A stretch of 64,000 nt of DNA from DASYQD01 sp963837455 (lineage in GTDB: Bacteria; Acidobacteriota; Thermoanaerobaculia; Multivoradales; JAIOJS01): positions 1-64,000 of the forward strand of contig CAWINM010000010.1 of NCBI GenBank assembly GCA_963837455.1, in the 5' to 3' direction. The stretch's first letter is position 1. The number at the start of each line of letters is the position of its first letter. Below the pieces are notes generated by a model that was not told where the DNA came from, did no database searches, and saw only the letters and a list, made by a program, of their open reading frames with translations. A program made the translations under genes and the position numbers. Positions 54,916-64,000 of this stretch are shown piece after piece.

Positions 54916-55671
54916 ATGCGCGTCGCCCTCCTGGCCGATGTCCACGCCAATCTGCACGCGCTCGAGGCGGTGCTCGCGGCGGCGCGCAAGGAGGAGTGCC
55001 AGGCGTTGTGGCTGGCGGGCGACTGGGTGGGCTACGGCGCGTTTCCCGAGGAGACGGTGACGTTGTTGCGCACCGCGGGGGCGGTGGGGGTGGTCGGCGA
55101 CATGGACCGCGAGGTGCTCGCCGCCGCGCTGGGGTCGTTCCCCGGCGACGCCATCGCCGAGAAGCGTACGGCCCTCGCCTGGACGGCTGGTGAGCTCTCG
55201 CCCGCCGCGGCGACCTTTCTCGCCGAGCTGCCGGAGCGCCGTCGCGTGAGTCTGGGTAGCCAGCCGGTGCTACTCGTGCACGGCAGCCCGGCCGCCCCCG
55301 GCGAGCACCTCTGGCCCGACACTCCGGAGCAGCGGCTGCTGGAGCTGGCGCGTGCTGTCGCGCAGGAGGCGCCCACCGCTCTCGTCGTCTGCGGCCACAC
55401 CCACGCGGCGATGGACCGCGAGGCCGGTGGCACCCGCTTCCTCAACCCCGGCAGCGTCGGCCGGCCCGGCGACGGCGACCCGCGCGCCGCCTGGGCGCTG
55501 CTGCGCCTCGAGGATGAGCAGATCGTCTTCGCGCCGCGCCGCGTCCCCTACGACCACCTCGCCGCCGCCGCTGCGGTGCGCGAGCGGGGGCTGCCCGAGG
55601 CGGTGGCGGCGATGTTCGTCGCCGGCCGGAAGCTCGTGGAGGTCGTGGCCGGCTCCGGCGGCGGGGGCTGA
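54916..55671 (+). CDS. Metallophosphoesterase (YfcE/MJ0936-like)
   Basis: A 251-aa calcineurin-like phosphoesterase: RVALLADVHANLHALEAVL (D-x-H-x-N), WLAGDWVGYGAFPEET (GD), GVVGDMDREVL (in place of GNHE), VLLVHGSP, VVCGHTHAAMD and RFLNPGSVGRPGDGDP. The DMD replacing N-x-D/H at the third block is a variant seen in this subfamily. The start was set at ATG 54916 by the conserved MRVALLADVH; the frame is open from 54880. It follows ppk1 by 57 bp. Confidence 0.85.
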   Translation: MRVALLADVHANLHALEAVLAAARKEECQALWLAGDWVGYGAFPEETVTLLRTAGAVGVVGDMDREVLAAALGSFPGDAIAEKRTALAWTAGELSPAAATFLAELPERRRVSLGSQPVLLVHGSPAAPGEHLWPDTPEQRLLELARAVAQEAPTALVVCGHTHAAMDREAGGTRFLNPGSVGRPGDGDPRAAWALLRLEDEQIVFAPRRVPYDHLAAAAAVRERGLPEAVAAMFVAGRKLVEVVAGSGGGG

Positions 55672-55911
55672 GACGCGGCGGGCGGCCGCCACCTCCCCAC
55701 GGTCACTCAGCGCCGCCGCTGGCAGCCCGAAGGGCGCCAGGGATGGGGGCCGCAGGCAGTGTTGCGCTTCCTGCGACGTGCGGCAGAGTACGTCTCGGTC
55801 GCGCGCCTTGCCGGCGGCCCCAACTCCCTGGCGCGCGCCATGCCGCTTGCACCACGTGCCGCTAGGCAGGCGGTCTCGCGCACAGGCGAGTGGGAAGCCC
55901 CTCCCGCGCCG

Positions 55912-58374
55912 TTACTCCGGGCGCAGGATGGCGAGCGCGTCCGCCCGGGCTGCGCGCCGGGCTGGCAGCAAGCTCGCCATTGCAGCCGTCGCCAGCACCC
56001 CCGCCGCGACGGTGGCGAAGGTGAGCGCGTCCCGCGGCGCCACGCCGAAGACCAGGCTCCCCAGCAGGCGCGAGGCGGCGAGTGCCGCAGCGACGCCGAG
56101 CAGGGTGCCGAGGGTGGCGAGGCCGACGCCGTCGCGGAGCACCAGCGCAGCCACCTCGCGGCGCGTGGCGCCCAGTGCCATGCGGATTGCGAGCTCGGGT
56201 CCCCGCTGCGCTACCGCGTAGCCGAGGACTCCGTGTACGCCGACGAGCGCCAGCACGATGGCGAGGCCGCCGAAGAGGGCGAAGAGCACCGCCGTGAACC
56301 GCGGCCGCGCGATGCTAGCCGCGACGGTGTCGTCGAGCGGCTCCACGGCGTAGAGGGCGAGCTCGGGGTCGAGCTGGTGGACGAGGCGGCGGAGGGTGGC
56401 GGTCAAGGCGCGGGGGTCTGCTGCCGTCTTCACGAGCAGCACCGCGCCCTGCTGCGGTGCCTGGAGCAGAGGTGCGTAGACCGCCGGCTCGGGGCCCTGG
56501 GCGAGGCCGAGGAATCGCTCGTCGCCCACCACTCCGACGATGCGCCGAGCGACCCCCCAGAACTTCAGCTGCTGTCCGAGCGGATCGCGGCCCGCGAAGT
56601 AGCGCTCGGCCGCGGCGCGGTTGATGACGCCGACCGCTGGGCTTCCGGCGACGTCGCCGTCGGCGAGGGCGCGCCCCGCCAGCACCGGGACCCCCATGGT
56701 GTCGAAGTAGCTGGCGGTGACGAAGCGGCAGCGGATCTCCGGCCAGTCCTGCGCTTCCGCCTCGCGGCCGATCACCTCGAAGGAGTTGGTGAACCCCGGG
56801 TCGAGAGGGTGCCGCGCGGCGATGGCGGCGGACTCGACCCCCGGCAGCGCCTGCGCCCTGCGCAGGAGCTCGGCCTGGAAGCCGTTGATCTCCTTCAGGC
56901 TCGGCCAGCGGGGGTAGTCCATCGGATAGCGGGTCGGGGGGAGCTGGTACTCCGCCTTCAGCACCCTGGAGGTGCGGAAGCCGGGATCGACCTCGGCGAG
57001 CGCCCAGAAGCTGCGCAGCAACACTCCCGCACCGATCACCAGCATCACCGCCAGCGCCACCTCGGCCACCACCAGCCCGCTGCGGAACCGGCGCCCCTCG
57101 CGCCCGGCCGTGCCCCCCTGCCCGCTGCGCGCCTTGAGCACGCTCTGTGGGCTGAGGCGGCGGGCCTGCGCGAGCGGAGCGAGCCCGAAGGCGACCGCCA
57201 CCGCCGCGGCCACCGCCGCCGTGAGCATGAGCACGCGACCGTCGATGGCGGCCGAGCCTAGTCGCGGGATGTCGGCGGGAGCGAGCGCCACCAGCAGGCG
57301 CAGCCCGCCCTGCGCGAGCGCCACGCCGGCCACGGCACCGAGGAGGGTGAGCAGGCCGCTCTCGACGAGGAACTGCCGAACCAGCCGGCCCATCGAGGCT
57401 CCCACGGCGCGCCGCACGGCGAGCTCTCGAGCGCGCACGGTGGCCCGCATCAGCAGCAGGTTGGCGACGTTGACGCAGGCCACCAGCAGGACCAGGGCGA
57501 CGGCGCCCAGCAGCACCAGCAGCGCCGGACGCACCGGCCCGTAGATGACCGTCTCGTAGCGCTCCAGGTTGACGCCGCGCGCCGCGTTCTCGGGGTAGTG
57601 GCGCTCGAGATCGGCCATGATCGCGGCGAGCTCGCCCTGGGCGGCGCCGATCGAGGCTCCGGGCGCCAGCCTGCCCAGCGTCAGGTAGGGGTGGGTCTGG
57701 CGCGGGGACGTCTGCGGGCTCGGCTGGGTTGCCAGCCAGACCTCCACCTCCCGGCCCGCCAGCGGCGCCGAGTAGTCCGCCTTGGCGTGGAGCTGCGGCA
57801 TCCCGAGGTCGGCTCCCGCCGGCAGCACCCCGACCACCGTCGTCGGCTGGTCGTCGAGGATCAGCGTCGAGCCGAGCACCGCGGGATCGCCGGCGAAGCG
57901 CCGCCGCCAGTAGCGCTCGCCGAGCAAGGCCAGTTGCGGCCCTCCTGCCTTGCCCTCGGCCGGCGCGAAGCCGCGCCCGAGTAGGGGGCGGATGCCGAGC
58001 AAGGCCGGCAGGTTGGGCGTGACGCCGAGGGTCGACACCCGTTCCGGCTCACCGGTTCCGGTCAGCGTCGCCGAGATGGCGGTCAGCGAGCCGATGTCTG
58101 CCAGCGTGCGGCTGCGCTCGCGCAGGTCGAGCACGTCCGGCCAGGAGGCCGGCTCGTGGCGGGTGTGACTGGCACGGTCGGTCTCCCAGACCGTCACCAG
58201 CCGCTCGGGATTTGAGAACGGGGAGGCCCGCATCAGCACCGCGTCGACGACGCTGAAGATCGCGGCGTTGGCGCCGATGCCGAGCGCCAGGGTGAGCACC
58301 ACCGCGACGGCGAATCGCGGGGACCTGCGCAGGAGGCGTAGCGACAGCAGGAGGTCTCGAGCGAGTCCGGGCAT
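55912..58374 (-). CDS. ADOP-family ABC transporter permease (MacB/FtsX fold)
   Basis: An 820-aa paralogue of the 4.4-6.9 kb permease. The N-terminal LLLSLRLLRRSPRFAVAVVL and ALGIGANAAIFSVVDAVLM are hallmarks of the ADOP family. Two periplasmic MacB cores alternate with FtsX helix blocks (around residues 270-420 and 680-810, e.g. FGGLAIVLALVGVHGVLGYA). The start at 58374 follows GAGGAGAACGTC. No ATPase gene is adjacent. It is divergent from a Ser/Thr kinase gene 144 bp away. Confidence 0.9.
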   Translation of the reverse strand: MPGLARDLLLSLRLLRRSPRFAVAVVLTLALGIGANAAIFSVVDAVLMRASPFSNPERLVTVWETDRASHTRHEPASWPDVLDLRERSRTLADIGSLTAISATLTGTGEPERVSTLGVTPNLPALLGIRPLLGRGFAPAEGKAGGPQLALLGERYWRRRFAGDPAVLGSTLILDDQPTTVVGVLPAGADLGMPQLHAKADYSAPLAGREVEVWLATQPSPQTSPRQTHPYLTLGRLAPGASIGAAQGELAAIMADLERHYPENAARGVNLERYETVIYGPVRPALLVLLGAVALVLLVACVNVANLLLMRATVRARELAVRRAVGASMGRLVRQFLVESGLLTLLGAVAGVALAQGGLRLLVALAPADIPRLGSAAIDGRVLMLTAAVAAAVAVAFGLAPLAQARRLSPQSVLKARSGQGGTAGREGRRFRSGLVVAEVALAVMLVIGAGVLLRSFWALAEVDPGFRTSRVLKAEYQLPPTRYPMDYPRWPSLKEINGFQAELLRRAQALPGVESAAIAARHPLDPGFTNSFEVIGREAEAQDWPEIRCRFVTASYFDTMGVPVLAGRALADGDVAGSPAVGVINRAAAERYFAGRDPLGQQLKFWGVARRIVGVVGDERFLGLAQGPEPAVYAPLLQAPQQGAVLLVKTAADPRALTATLRRLVHQLDPELALYAVEPLDDTVAASIARPRFTAVLFALFGGLAIVLALVGVHGVLGYAVAQRGPELAIRMALGATRREVAALVLRDGVGLATLGTLLGVAAALAASRLLGSLVFGVAPRDALTFATVAAGVLATAAMASLLPARRAARADALAILRPE

Positions 58375-58518
58375 GACGTTCTCCTCGCATCGACGGTTCG
58401 GGGATCAAGGCAGGTACCGGCCCTGCCGCGAAGGGGTTACAGGTCACGGCCAGCCGATCGCGCCGGGAGACGCCGAAACCCGGCGGGTGCGACACAATGG
58501 TGCCAGGCCCACAGCTTC

Positions 58519-61500
58519 ATGGATGCCGCCGAGCGCCCCTCCGCGCCTCCGGTGACCGAGTCGACCGGCATTCCCGCGGCCGGCGACGCGCCGGCCCCGG
58601 CTGCGCCCGCGCCGCCCGCCTCGGAACCGCCGCCGAGCCGGCCGGCCGGGGATCTCCCCACCGAGTCGGTGGGGTTGCGGCCGCCGCCGGCAGCGCCATC
58701 GCAGCAGGGGCCGTCGACCGAGCCGGCGGGGGTGCCGCCCGCCGACGTCCCCTCGTTCCTGCGCGGCTGGCGCCGCTACCTCGTGGTCTCCCGGCTCGGT
58801 GCGGGCGGCATGGGCGAGGTCTACCGCGCCTGGGACCCGCAGCTGCGGCGCTGGGTGGCGCTCAAGTTCCTGCACGGCAGCGATCCGCTGCGCCTGGCGC
58901 GCTTCCAGCGCGAGGCGCAGGCGCAGGCGCGCGTCGACCACCCCGGCGTCTGCCGCGTCTACGAGGTTGGCGAGGTGGAGGGGCGCCCCTACATCGCCAT
59001 GCAGGAGATCGTCGGCGACACCCTCAACCGGACGGCTCGCGAGCTGCCGCTCGAGGAGCGGGTGCGCCTGGTGGCGCAGGTGGCCGACGCGGTCCACGCC
59101 GCGCACCGCATCGGCCTCATCCACCGCGACCTCAAGCCCGGCAACATCCTGGTTGCCTGGGGCGAGGACGGCCTGCACCCGTACGTCGTCGACTTCGGCC
59201 TGGCGCGCGACCAGCACATCTCCGGTCTCACCGTGAGCGGCTCGCTCTCGGGGACGCCGGGTTACATGGCGCCCGAGCAGGCGAGCGGCCACGAGACCGC
59301 CCTCGATCGCCGCGCCGACATCTACAGCCTCGGCGCGGTGCTCTACGAGCTGATCGCCGGCCGGCTGCCGCTGCCGGCAGGCAACCTCGCCGAGGCCATC
59401 GTCCGGCTGCTGCAAGAGGAACCGGAGCCGCTGCGACGGCTCGTCCCCGCACTCCCCGTCGACCTCGAGACGGTGGTGATGAAGTGTCTCGAGAAGGACC
59501 CGGCCCGGCGCTACGAGTCGTCGCGCGCCTTCGCCGCCGACCTGCGGCGCTGGCTCGACGGCGAGCCGGTGGAGGCGCGGCCAGCGGGGGCGGTCTATCG
59601 CCTGCGCAAGAGGCTGCAGCGTCACCCGCGGGTGGTGGTGGCGAGTGCCGCCGCCCTGGCGATCATCGTCGCCCTCGGCGCCTTCGCCTTGCGCACACAC
59701 TGGGAGGCCGCCGCGCGCGCCGAGGCCGCCCGCCGCTTTGGCGCCGCCGCCAAGGAGATGGAGTCGCTGATCCGCGTCGGGGCGCTATCGCCCGCCCACG
59801 ACACCCGCGGTGAGCGGGGCGCGGTGCGGATGGCGATGGCGCACGTGGAGACGGAGATGGCCGGCCTCGGCGAGGAGGCGCGCGGCGCCGGGCTCTACGC
59901 CCTCGGGCGCGGCGCGCTCGCCCTCGGACGCAGCGGCGAGGCGCTGGCGCGGCTCGACGCCGCATGGGAGGCCGGCGAACGCGGACCGGAGGTGAGCTAC
60001 GCCCTGGGCCAGGCCCTCGCGCTCGGCTACTTCGAGGGGCTCGAGCAGCTCACACCCGGCCAGCTCGCAGAGGCCGACGCGCCGCTGCAGCGCGAGCTCG
60101 AGCGTCGCTTCCGCGACCCGGCGCGGCGTCACTTGCGGCGGGCGGCGGCGGCCCGCAGCTCGCTCGACGCACCGGAGCTCGTCGAGGCTTGGCTGGCGCT
60201 CGACGAGGGGCGGTACGCGGCGGCGCGCGAGGCGGCCGAGCGCGCCCTGCGCGGGCGTCCGTGGCTCTACGAGGCGCGGCAGGTGCAGGGACGGGCATGG
60301 CGTCGCGAGGGAACGGCCGCCGACGACCGCGGCGCGCTCGATGACGCGCTTGCCCTCTACGCGCGCGCGCGCACCGCCAACGAGGCGGCGATGGCCATCG
60401 CCCGCAGCAGCGCCGCGGCGCATGGCGAGCAGTGTGCGCTCGGGCAGGCGGTGCTGCGGGTGGTGCGGCAGCGACGGCCGCTGATGGCGGCGGAGGTTGC
60501 CGGCGCCGTGGCCGAGTGCGACCGGGCGGTGGCGCTCGATCCCGACCTCGCCTGGGCGCACGGCGAGCGCGGGCGGCTGCTCACCGTCGCCGCCGAGGAC
60601 GGTCTGCGCGGCGGCGTCGATCCCGGACCGCTGGTGCGGCAGGCCATCGCCGCCCTCGCGCGCCAGGTGTCTCTCGACCCCAGTGCCGACGACGGCTGGG
60701 TCAACGCGGGCACCGCGCACCTGGTGCTGGCGCGCTGGCAGCTGCTGCATGGCGATCCGCGACCGGAGCTCGAGCGCTCGATCGCCGCCTTCCGCAGGGC
60801 GGTGCGGCTCGACCCGCGCCGCGCGACGACCTACAACGGGCTCGGCAACGCCCTGCTGACGCTCGCCCGCTTCCTCGACACGCGCGGCCTGCCCTCCGAG
60901 CAGCCGCGCCGGCAGGCGATCGTCGCCTACGAGCGCGCCCTCGCGCTGTGGGGTGGCTTCGCCACCGCCTACGGCAACATGGGGCAGGCCTGGGTCGACG
61001 TCGCCAACCGCGAGCTGGGCATGGGTCGCGACCCCCGCCCGTCGCTGCGGCGGGGCATCGACGCCTTCGCGCGCGGCCTTGCCCACAACAGCTCCAACCC
61101 CGCCTACTTCAACAACAACGGCAACGCGCACACGGCGCTCGGCGAGTACCTGATGTCGCGTGGCGAGGAGCCGCACGACGTGTTCGCGGCGGCGACCCAA
61201 TACTTCCACCGTGCCCTCGAGCTGCGCCCGGAGTACGCGATCCCGCAATGGAACCTCGCCTACGTGGCGCGCCTCGAGGCGCTGTGGCAGCTGCGACACG
61301 GCGAGGATCCCGGCGACTCGCTGGCGGCCGCCCACGCCGCGCTGGCCGAGGCGCGGCGACTCGACCCCGCCGACGCCGACAATGCCCTCGAGGGGGCGCG
61401 ACAGCAGCTGCTCTCCGCGCGCTGGGCTGCCGGCCAGGGCCGCTCGCCGCTGCCGGCCCTCGAGCGGGCCGGCAGCGAGGTGGCGGCGGGGCTGGCGCTC

Positions 61501-61770
61501 AACGCCGAGAGCGCCGACCTCCACCTGGCGGCGGCGGAGCGCTGGCGTTGGACGGCGCAGTGGCAGCGCGCTCACCGCGCCGATGCGGCGGCGGCGATCG
61601 CCCGCGGCCTGGGAGAAGCCAAGCGCGCCCTCGTGCTGCACCCGGACCTGGCGGAAGCCCTGGCGCAGCGGGCGGCGCTGCTGCGGCTCGCCGGCGACGA
61701 GGAGGGAGCGGCGGCGGCGCTGTCGGCAGCGCGGAAGGCGAACCCCCTGGTCGCCGTCGAGGAACGCTGA
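58519..61770 (+). CDS. Ser/Thr protein kinase with C-terminal TPR-like repeats
   Basis: A 1083-aa receptor kinase. Residues 1-80 form a Pro/Ala-rich leader. The kinase domain spans about residues 90-350, with LGAGGMGEVYRAWDPQLRRW, ALKFLHG, IHRDLKPGNILVAW, VDFGLAR and GTPGYMAPEQASGHETALDR. The membrane helix is at about 372-395 (VVASAAALAIIVALGAFAL). The remaining ~690 residues are alpha-helical and TPR-like (AYGNMGQAWVDVANRELGMG, YFHRALELRPEYAIPQWNLA). This protein design is common in Acidobacteriota and Planctomycetota. The start is the ATG at 58519. Confidence 0.9.
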   Translation: MDAAERPSAPPVTESTGIPAAGDAPAPAAPAPPASEPPPSRPAGDLPTESVGLRPPPAAPSQQGPSTEPAGVPPADVPSFLRGWRRYLVVSRLGAGGMGEVYRAWDPQLRRWVALKFLHGSDPLRLARFQREAQAQARVDHPGVCRVYEVGEVEGRPYIAMQEIVGDTLNRTARELPLEERVRLVAQVADAVHAAHRIGLIHRDLKPGNILVAWGEDGLHPYVVDFGLARDQHISGLTVSGSLSGTPGYMAPEQASGHETALDRRADIYSLGAVLYELIAGRLPLPAGNLAEAIVRLLQEEPEPLRRLVPALPVDLETVVMKCLEKDPARRYESSRAFAADLRRWLDGEPVEARPAGAVYRLRKRLQRHPRVVVASAAALAIIVALGAFALRTHWEAAARAEAARRFGAAAKEMESLIRVGALSPAHDTRGERGAVRMAMAHVETEMAGLGEEARGAGLYALGRGALALGRSGEALARLDAAWEAGERGPEVSYALGQALALGYFEGLEQLTPGQLAEADAPLQRELERRFRDPARRHLRRAAAARSSLDAPELVEAWLALDEGRYAAAREAAERALRGRPWLYEARQVQGRAWRREGTAADDRGALDDALALYARARTANEAAMAIARSSAAAHGEQCALGQAVLRVVRQRRPLMAAEVAGAVAECDRAVALDPDLAWAHGERGRLLTVAAEDGLRGGVDPGPLVRQAIAALARQVSLDPSADDGWVNAGTAHLVLARWQLLHGDPRPELERSIAAFRRAVRLDPRRATTYNGLGNALLTLARFLDTRGLPSEQPRRQAIVAYERALALWGGFATAYGNMGQAWVDVANRELGMGRDPRPSLRRGIDAFARGLAHNSSNPAYFNNNGNAHTALGEYLMSRGEEPHDVFAAATQYFHRALELRPEYAIPQWNLAYVARLEALWQLRHGEDPGDSLAAAHAALAEARRLDPADADNALEGARQQLLSARWAAGQGRSPLPALERAGSEVAAGLALNAESADLHLAAAERWRWTAQWQRAHRADAAAAIARGLGEAKRALVLHPDLAEALAQRAALLRLAGDEEGAAAALSAARKANPLVAVEER

Positions 61771-61916
61771 GGAGCGAGTCGCGGGCCTGGCGACGGTCCG
61801 ATCCCGAGAGATGTCGGCCCCTGCCGATGCCCGGTGCATGGCGTGGGTGGGGCCGGTCTCCACCGGATCTCCACACCGCTCTCCTATCGTCGCTCCATCC
61901 CACACCTGGAGGACCG

Positions 61917-63359
61917 ATGCGACACCCACGCCCGCTTGCCCTCGCCGCAGTCCTGTTCTGTTCGCTGGCCGCTGCGCTCCCGCCATCGCTGCTGCCCGCC
62001 GCCGAGACGGCCGCCGTTGCGCCCGAGCTGCGCCAGGCGATCGACGCCCTGGTCGCGGCGCTTGCCACCGGCGATGCCGACGCCTACGAGCGCCTGGCGC
62101 GGGAGCGCTTCGCGCCGCCGATGCTCGCCCGCCGCACCGCCGCGGACCGCCGCCAGTTCCTCTCCCGCTTCTACGGCGACTTCGGTGCCTGCCGGGTGGC
62201 CGCCGTGCATCCAGTCGAGGCGTGGGCCGCCGACGTCGAGCTGCGCCCGGCCGCCGGCACGCTGCACGGCACCCTGCATGTCGAGCTCGAGCCGGCGCCG
62301 CCGCACCGCATCCGCGAGCTCGGCGTCCGCGTCGAGGCCGGCGAGGACCCTCACGAGTCGACGCTGCCGCCGTTGCCCGCCCTCTCCGGCGTCGACGCGC
62401 CGTCGCGGCTCGCCGCCCTCCTCGACCCCTACCTCGAGCGCCTGCTCGCCGACGACCAGCTGTCGGGTGTGGTGCTCGTCGCCAAGGAGGGGAACGCGCT
62501 CTACCAGCGCGCCTTCGGCCTCGCCGATCGCGAGCGCCACCTCCCCAACACTCTGGCCACCCGCTTCAACCTCGCCTCGATCGGCAAGCAGCTCACCCAC
62601 GTCGCCGTCGCCCAGCTCCTCGCTGCCGGCAAGTTGCGGCTCGACGGCACCCTCGGCACCTACCTGCCGGACTATCCCAACGCCGCCGCCGCCAGCAAGA
62701 TCACCATCGAGCAGCTGCTCGACTTCAAGGCGGGAGTCCCCGACATCTTCGACGTCGTCAAGCCCGAGGATCCCGCCCCGCGCAACAACCACGAGTGGTT
62801 CGCTCGCGTGGCGCCCCAGCCTCTCCTCTTCGAGCCCGGCACCGAGACGCGCTACTGCAACGGCTGCTACGTGGTGCTCGGCGAGGTGGTGGCCCGCCTC
62901 GCCGGCACCACCTACGAGGACTACCTGGCCCTCCGCGTCTTCGCGCCGGCGGCGATGACCGGCGCCGCCTTCCTCGCCGGCGGCGACCCCGGTCCGGACC
63001 AGGCGGTGGGCTACACGCGCACGCCTGCCGGGCTGCGCCCCGCCTCGCTCGGGCCGGGTGGCCGCGGCAGCGGCGCCGGGGGCGTGTTCGCCACCGCCGG
63101 CGATCTGCTCGCCTTCGACAACGCGCTGCGCGAAGGGCGGCTGCTCGATGCCGAGCGCACCGCCTGGTCGCTCGGTGGCGGCGGTGCCGTGGCGGCCGGC
63201 GGTCGCGCCGGTGGGGCGCTGGCGGTGGCCGGCGGCACCCCGGGCGCCAACACCGGGCTGGTGAGCGACGGCACCTGGACGGTGATCGTGCTCTCCAACC
63301 GCGACCCGCGCCTGGCCGAGGACCTGGCCATGGCACTGTCGCGGGCGCTGCGGGGCTAA
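61917..63359 (+). CDS. Exported serine beta-lactamase-like hydrolase
   Basis: A 480-aa protein with a signal peptide (residues 1-29) and an N-terminal alpha/beta region (30-150) resembling a small NTF2/DUF3471-like domain. Residues about 160-480 form a class C beta-lactamase/esterase fold. The SxxK motif is SIGKQLTHVAVAQLL and the YxN motif is YCNGCYVVLGEVVARL. The third motif (K/H-T/S-G) is weak, with GGTPGANTG in its place. A role in peptide or ester hydrolysis in the periplasm is likely; antibiotic resistance should not be assumed. It starts at 61917 behind TGGAGGACCG. Confidence 0.82.
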   Translation: MRHPRPLALAAVLFCSLAAALPPSLLPAAETAAVAPELRQAIDALVAALATGDADAYERLARERFAPPMLARRTAADRRQFLSRFYGDFGACRVAAVHPVEAWAADVELRPAAGTLHGTLHVELEPAPPHRIRELGVRVEAGEDPHESTLPPLPALSGVDAPSRLAALLDPYLERLLADDQLSGVVLVAKEGNALYQRAFGLADRERHLPNTLATRFNLASIGKQLTHVAVAQLLAAGKLRLDGTLGTYLPDYPNAAAASKITIEQLLDFKAGVPDIFDVVKPEDPAPRNNHEWFARVAPQPLLFEPGTETRYCNGCYVVLGEVVARLAGTTYEDYLALRVFAPAAMTGAAFLAGGDPGPDQAVGYTRTPAGLRPASLGPGGRGSGAGGVFATAGDLLAFDNALREGRLLDAERTAWSLGGGGAVAAGGRAGGALAVAGGTPGANTGLVSDGTWTVIVLSNRDPRLAEDLAMALSRALRG

Positions 63360-63370
63360 CCTCTCCATCG

Positions 63371-63522
63371 ATGCAGTCGGTCGAGGGGCCGCCGGACGCG
63401 GTGTTGGTGGTGGAGGACGACCGGGTGGTCGCCGACACGCTGCGCCTCTACTTCGAGCACGCCGGCTTCCGCGTGCTCGTCGCCGGCGACGGCCGCCGCG
63501 GCCTCGAGCTAGCGCAGCGTGG
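63371..63522 (+). pseudogene. Truncated response-regulator receiver domain
   Basis: It begins at ATG 63371 with DAVLVVEDDRVVADTLRLYF and GFRVLVAGDGRRGLEL, a textbook receiver-domain start with the acidic pair (VEDD). After about 50 residues similarity stops just before the phosphorylation Asp, and the frame continues as low-complexity Ala/Arg to 63622, antisense to the next gene. Only the first two strands and helices remain. Confidence 0.6.
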
Positions 63523-63532
63523 GCGGCGAGCG

Positions 63533-64000
63533 TCAGCTGCGCTCGACGCGGACCGAGTCCGTCGCCGTGTGGAGGCCCTCGGCGACGACGGCGAGCGATG
63601 CCGCGGCGGCCAGCTGCGATGACGCGTGCCGGCGGGTCTCGGTGTAGAGCGTCGCCAGCCGCGCGGCGCATGCCGGAGCGCTCCCGGCGGCGGCGGCGTG
63701 GGCGCTGCCGGCGGCCCCGAGCCTGGCACGCAGGTCGGGATCGCGCAGCAGGCGCAGCACCGCGGTGGCGAAGGTATCGACGTCCTCGGCGGCGATCAGC
63801 GCTCCCTCGCCGGCAGCGAGCACGTCGCGGGTGCCGAGCACCGCCGTCGACACCACCGCCGTGCCCTGCGCCATCGCCTCGAGGAGCACCAGACCCTGCG
63901 TCTCGGTGCGCGAGGCGAAGACGAAGACATCGGCGGCGCGGTAGCAGTCGAGCAGCTCGCTCTCGCGTGGCAGGTAGCCCACCCAGCGCACGGCGTCGGC
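63533..64000 (-). CDS. GT4-family glycosyltransferase (partial, runs off the window)
   Basis: The last ~155 residues of a GT-B glycosyltransferase. The donor-site region reads VRWVGYLPRESELLDCYRAA, FVFASRTETQGLVLLEAMAQ (E-x7-E type) and GTAVVSTAVLGTRDVL, then the C-terminal helix. The N-terminal acceptor domain lies beyond base 64000. Its 3' end overlaps the tail of the response-regulator fragment. Acceptor and sugar are unknown. Confidence 0.88.
   Translation of the reverse strand, partial: ADAVRWVGYLPRESELLDCYRAADVFVFASRTETQGLVLLEAMAQGTAVVSTAVLGTRDVLAAGEGALIAAEDVDTFATAVLRLLRDPDLRARLGAAGSAHAAAAGSAPACAARLATLYTETRRHASSQLAAAASLAVVAEGLHTATDSVRVERS

Noticed and set aside
58436..58447. Further PHO-box candidate (GTTAC with GTCAC) before the kinase
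   Set aside because: The two cores are only 7 bp apart, not 11, so the site lacks the repeat geometry of the other seven.

Overview
This is a high-GC window (roughly 70-75% by eye) from a Gram-negative-type chromosome, with lipoproteins, a beta-barrel porin and periplasmic binding proteins. The gene content points to Acidobacteriota, perhaps a Thermoanaerobaculia-like lineage. Signs are two large 'ADOP'-type MacB/FtsX permeases, two Ser/Thr kinases (one with TPR-like repeats), paired M16 peptidases and a large carboxypeptidase-regulatory-like repeat protein. The taxonomic call is an inference from families, not from a marker gene.

Layout. 0-1.7 kb: a frameshifted serine recombinase whose 3' end abuts an antisense tRNA-Ala(CGC). 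1.9-8.3 kb: L,D-transpeptidase, O/P-like porin, ADOP permease, YihY protein. 8.5-12.4 kb: a complete polyamine-type ABC operon (potABCD order). 12.6-25 kb: YggN-like protein, AlaX-type editing protein, heavily frameshifted serA, DUF883 protein, metallophosphoesterase, Ser/Thr kinase, small membrane proteins and a pair of M16 peptidases. 25.05-31.15 kb: an accessory island. An IS110-family remnant and a four-gene cassette lie between two truncated host genes. The cassette encodes a six-Cys exported peptide, a beta-propeller-like exported protein, a thioredoxin-like lipoprotein and a 917-aa repeat protein. 31-43.4 kb: double cNMP-binding TPR protein, class C acid phosphatase, gcvT-gcvH with a structured RNA candidate behind it, two divergent glycosyltransferases, and an ECF sigma/anti-sigma/HEAT/HEAT operon. 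43.5-55.7 kb: a phosphate and polyphosphate locus (pstSCAB, phoU, arsC-like, ppx, CHAD, sixA, ppk1, metallophosphoesterase). 55.9-64 kb: second ADOP permease, Ser/Thr kinase with repeats, serine beta-lactamase-like hydrolase, a truncated response regulator and the end of a glycosyltransferase.

Two threads stand out. First, seven intergenic sites share the architecture GTNAC-N6-GTNAC (11-bp period, the PHO-box layout). They sit by the porin, the acid phosphatase/gcvT divide, the RNA candidate, pstS, arsC-phoU, ppx and the CHAD gene, which suggests a local Pho regulon containing an unrecognised RNA. Second, the 26.2-30.86 kb cassette is a tightly coupled secretion/thiol-type gene set of unknown function. 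It is bounded by an 11-bp inverted repeat at the exact points where the neighbouring genes are truncated.

Caution on sequence quality: single-base frameshifts cluster in the recombinase, serA, kinase, IS110, ppx and ppk1 genes while long stretches between are clean. Several of these genes are normally conserved, so many of the shifts are probably sequence errors rather than true decay.
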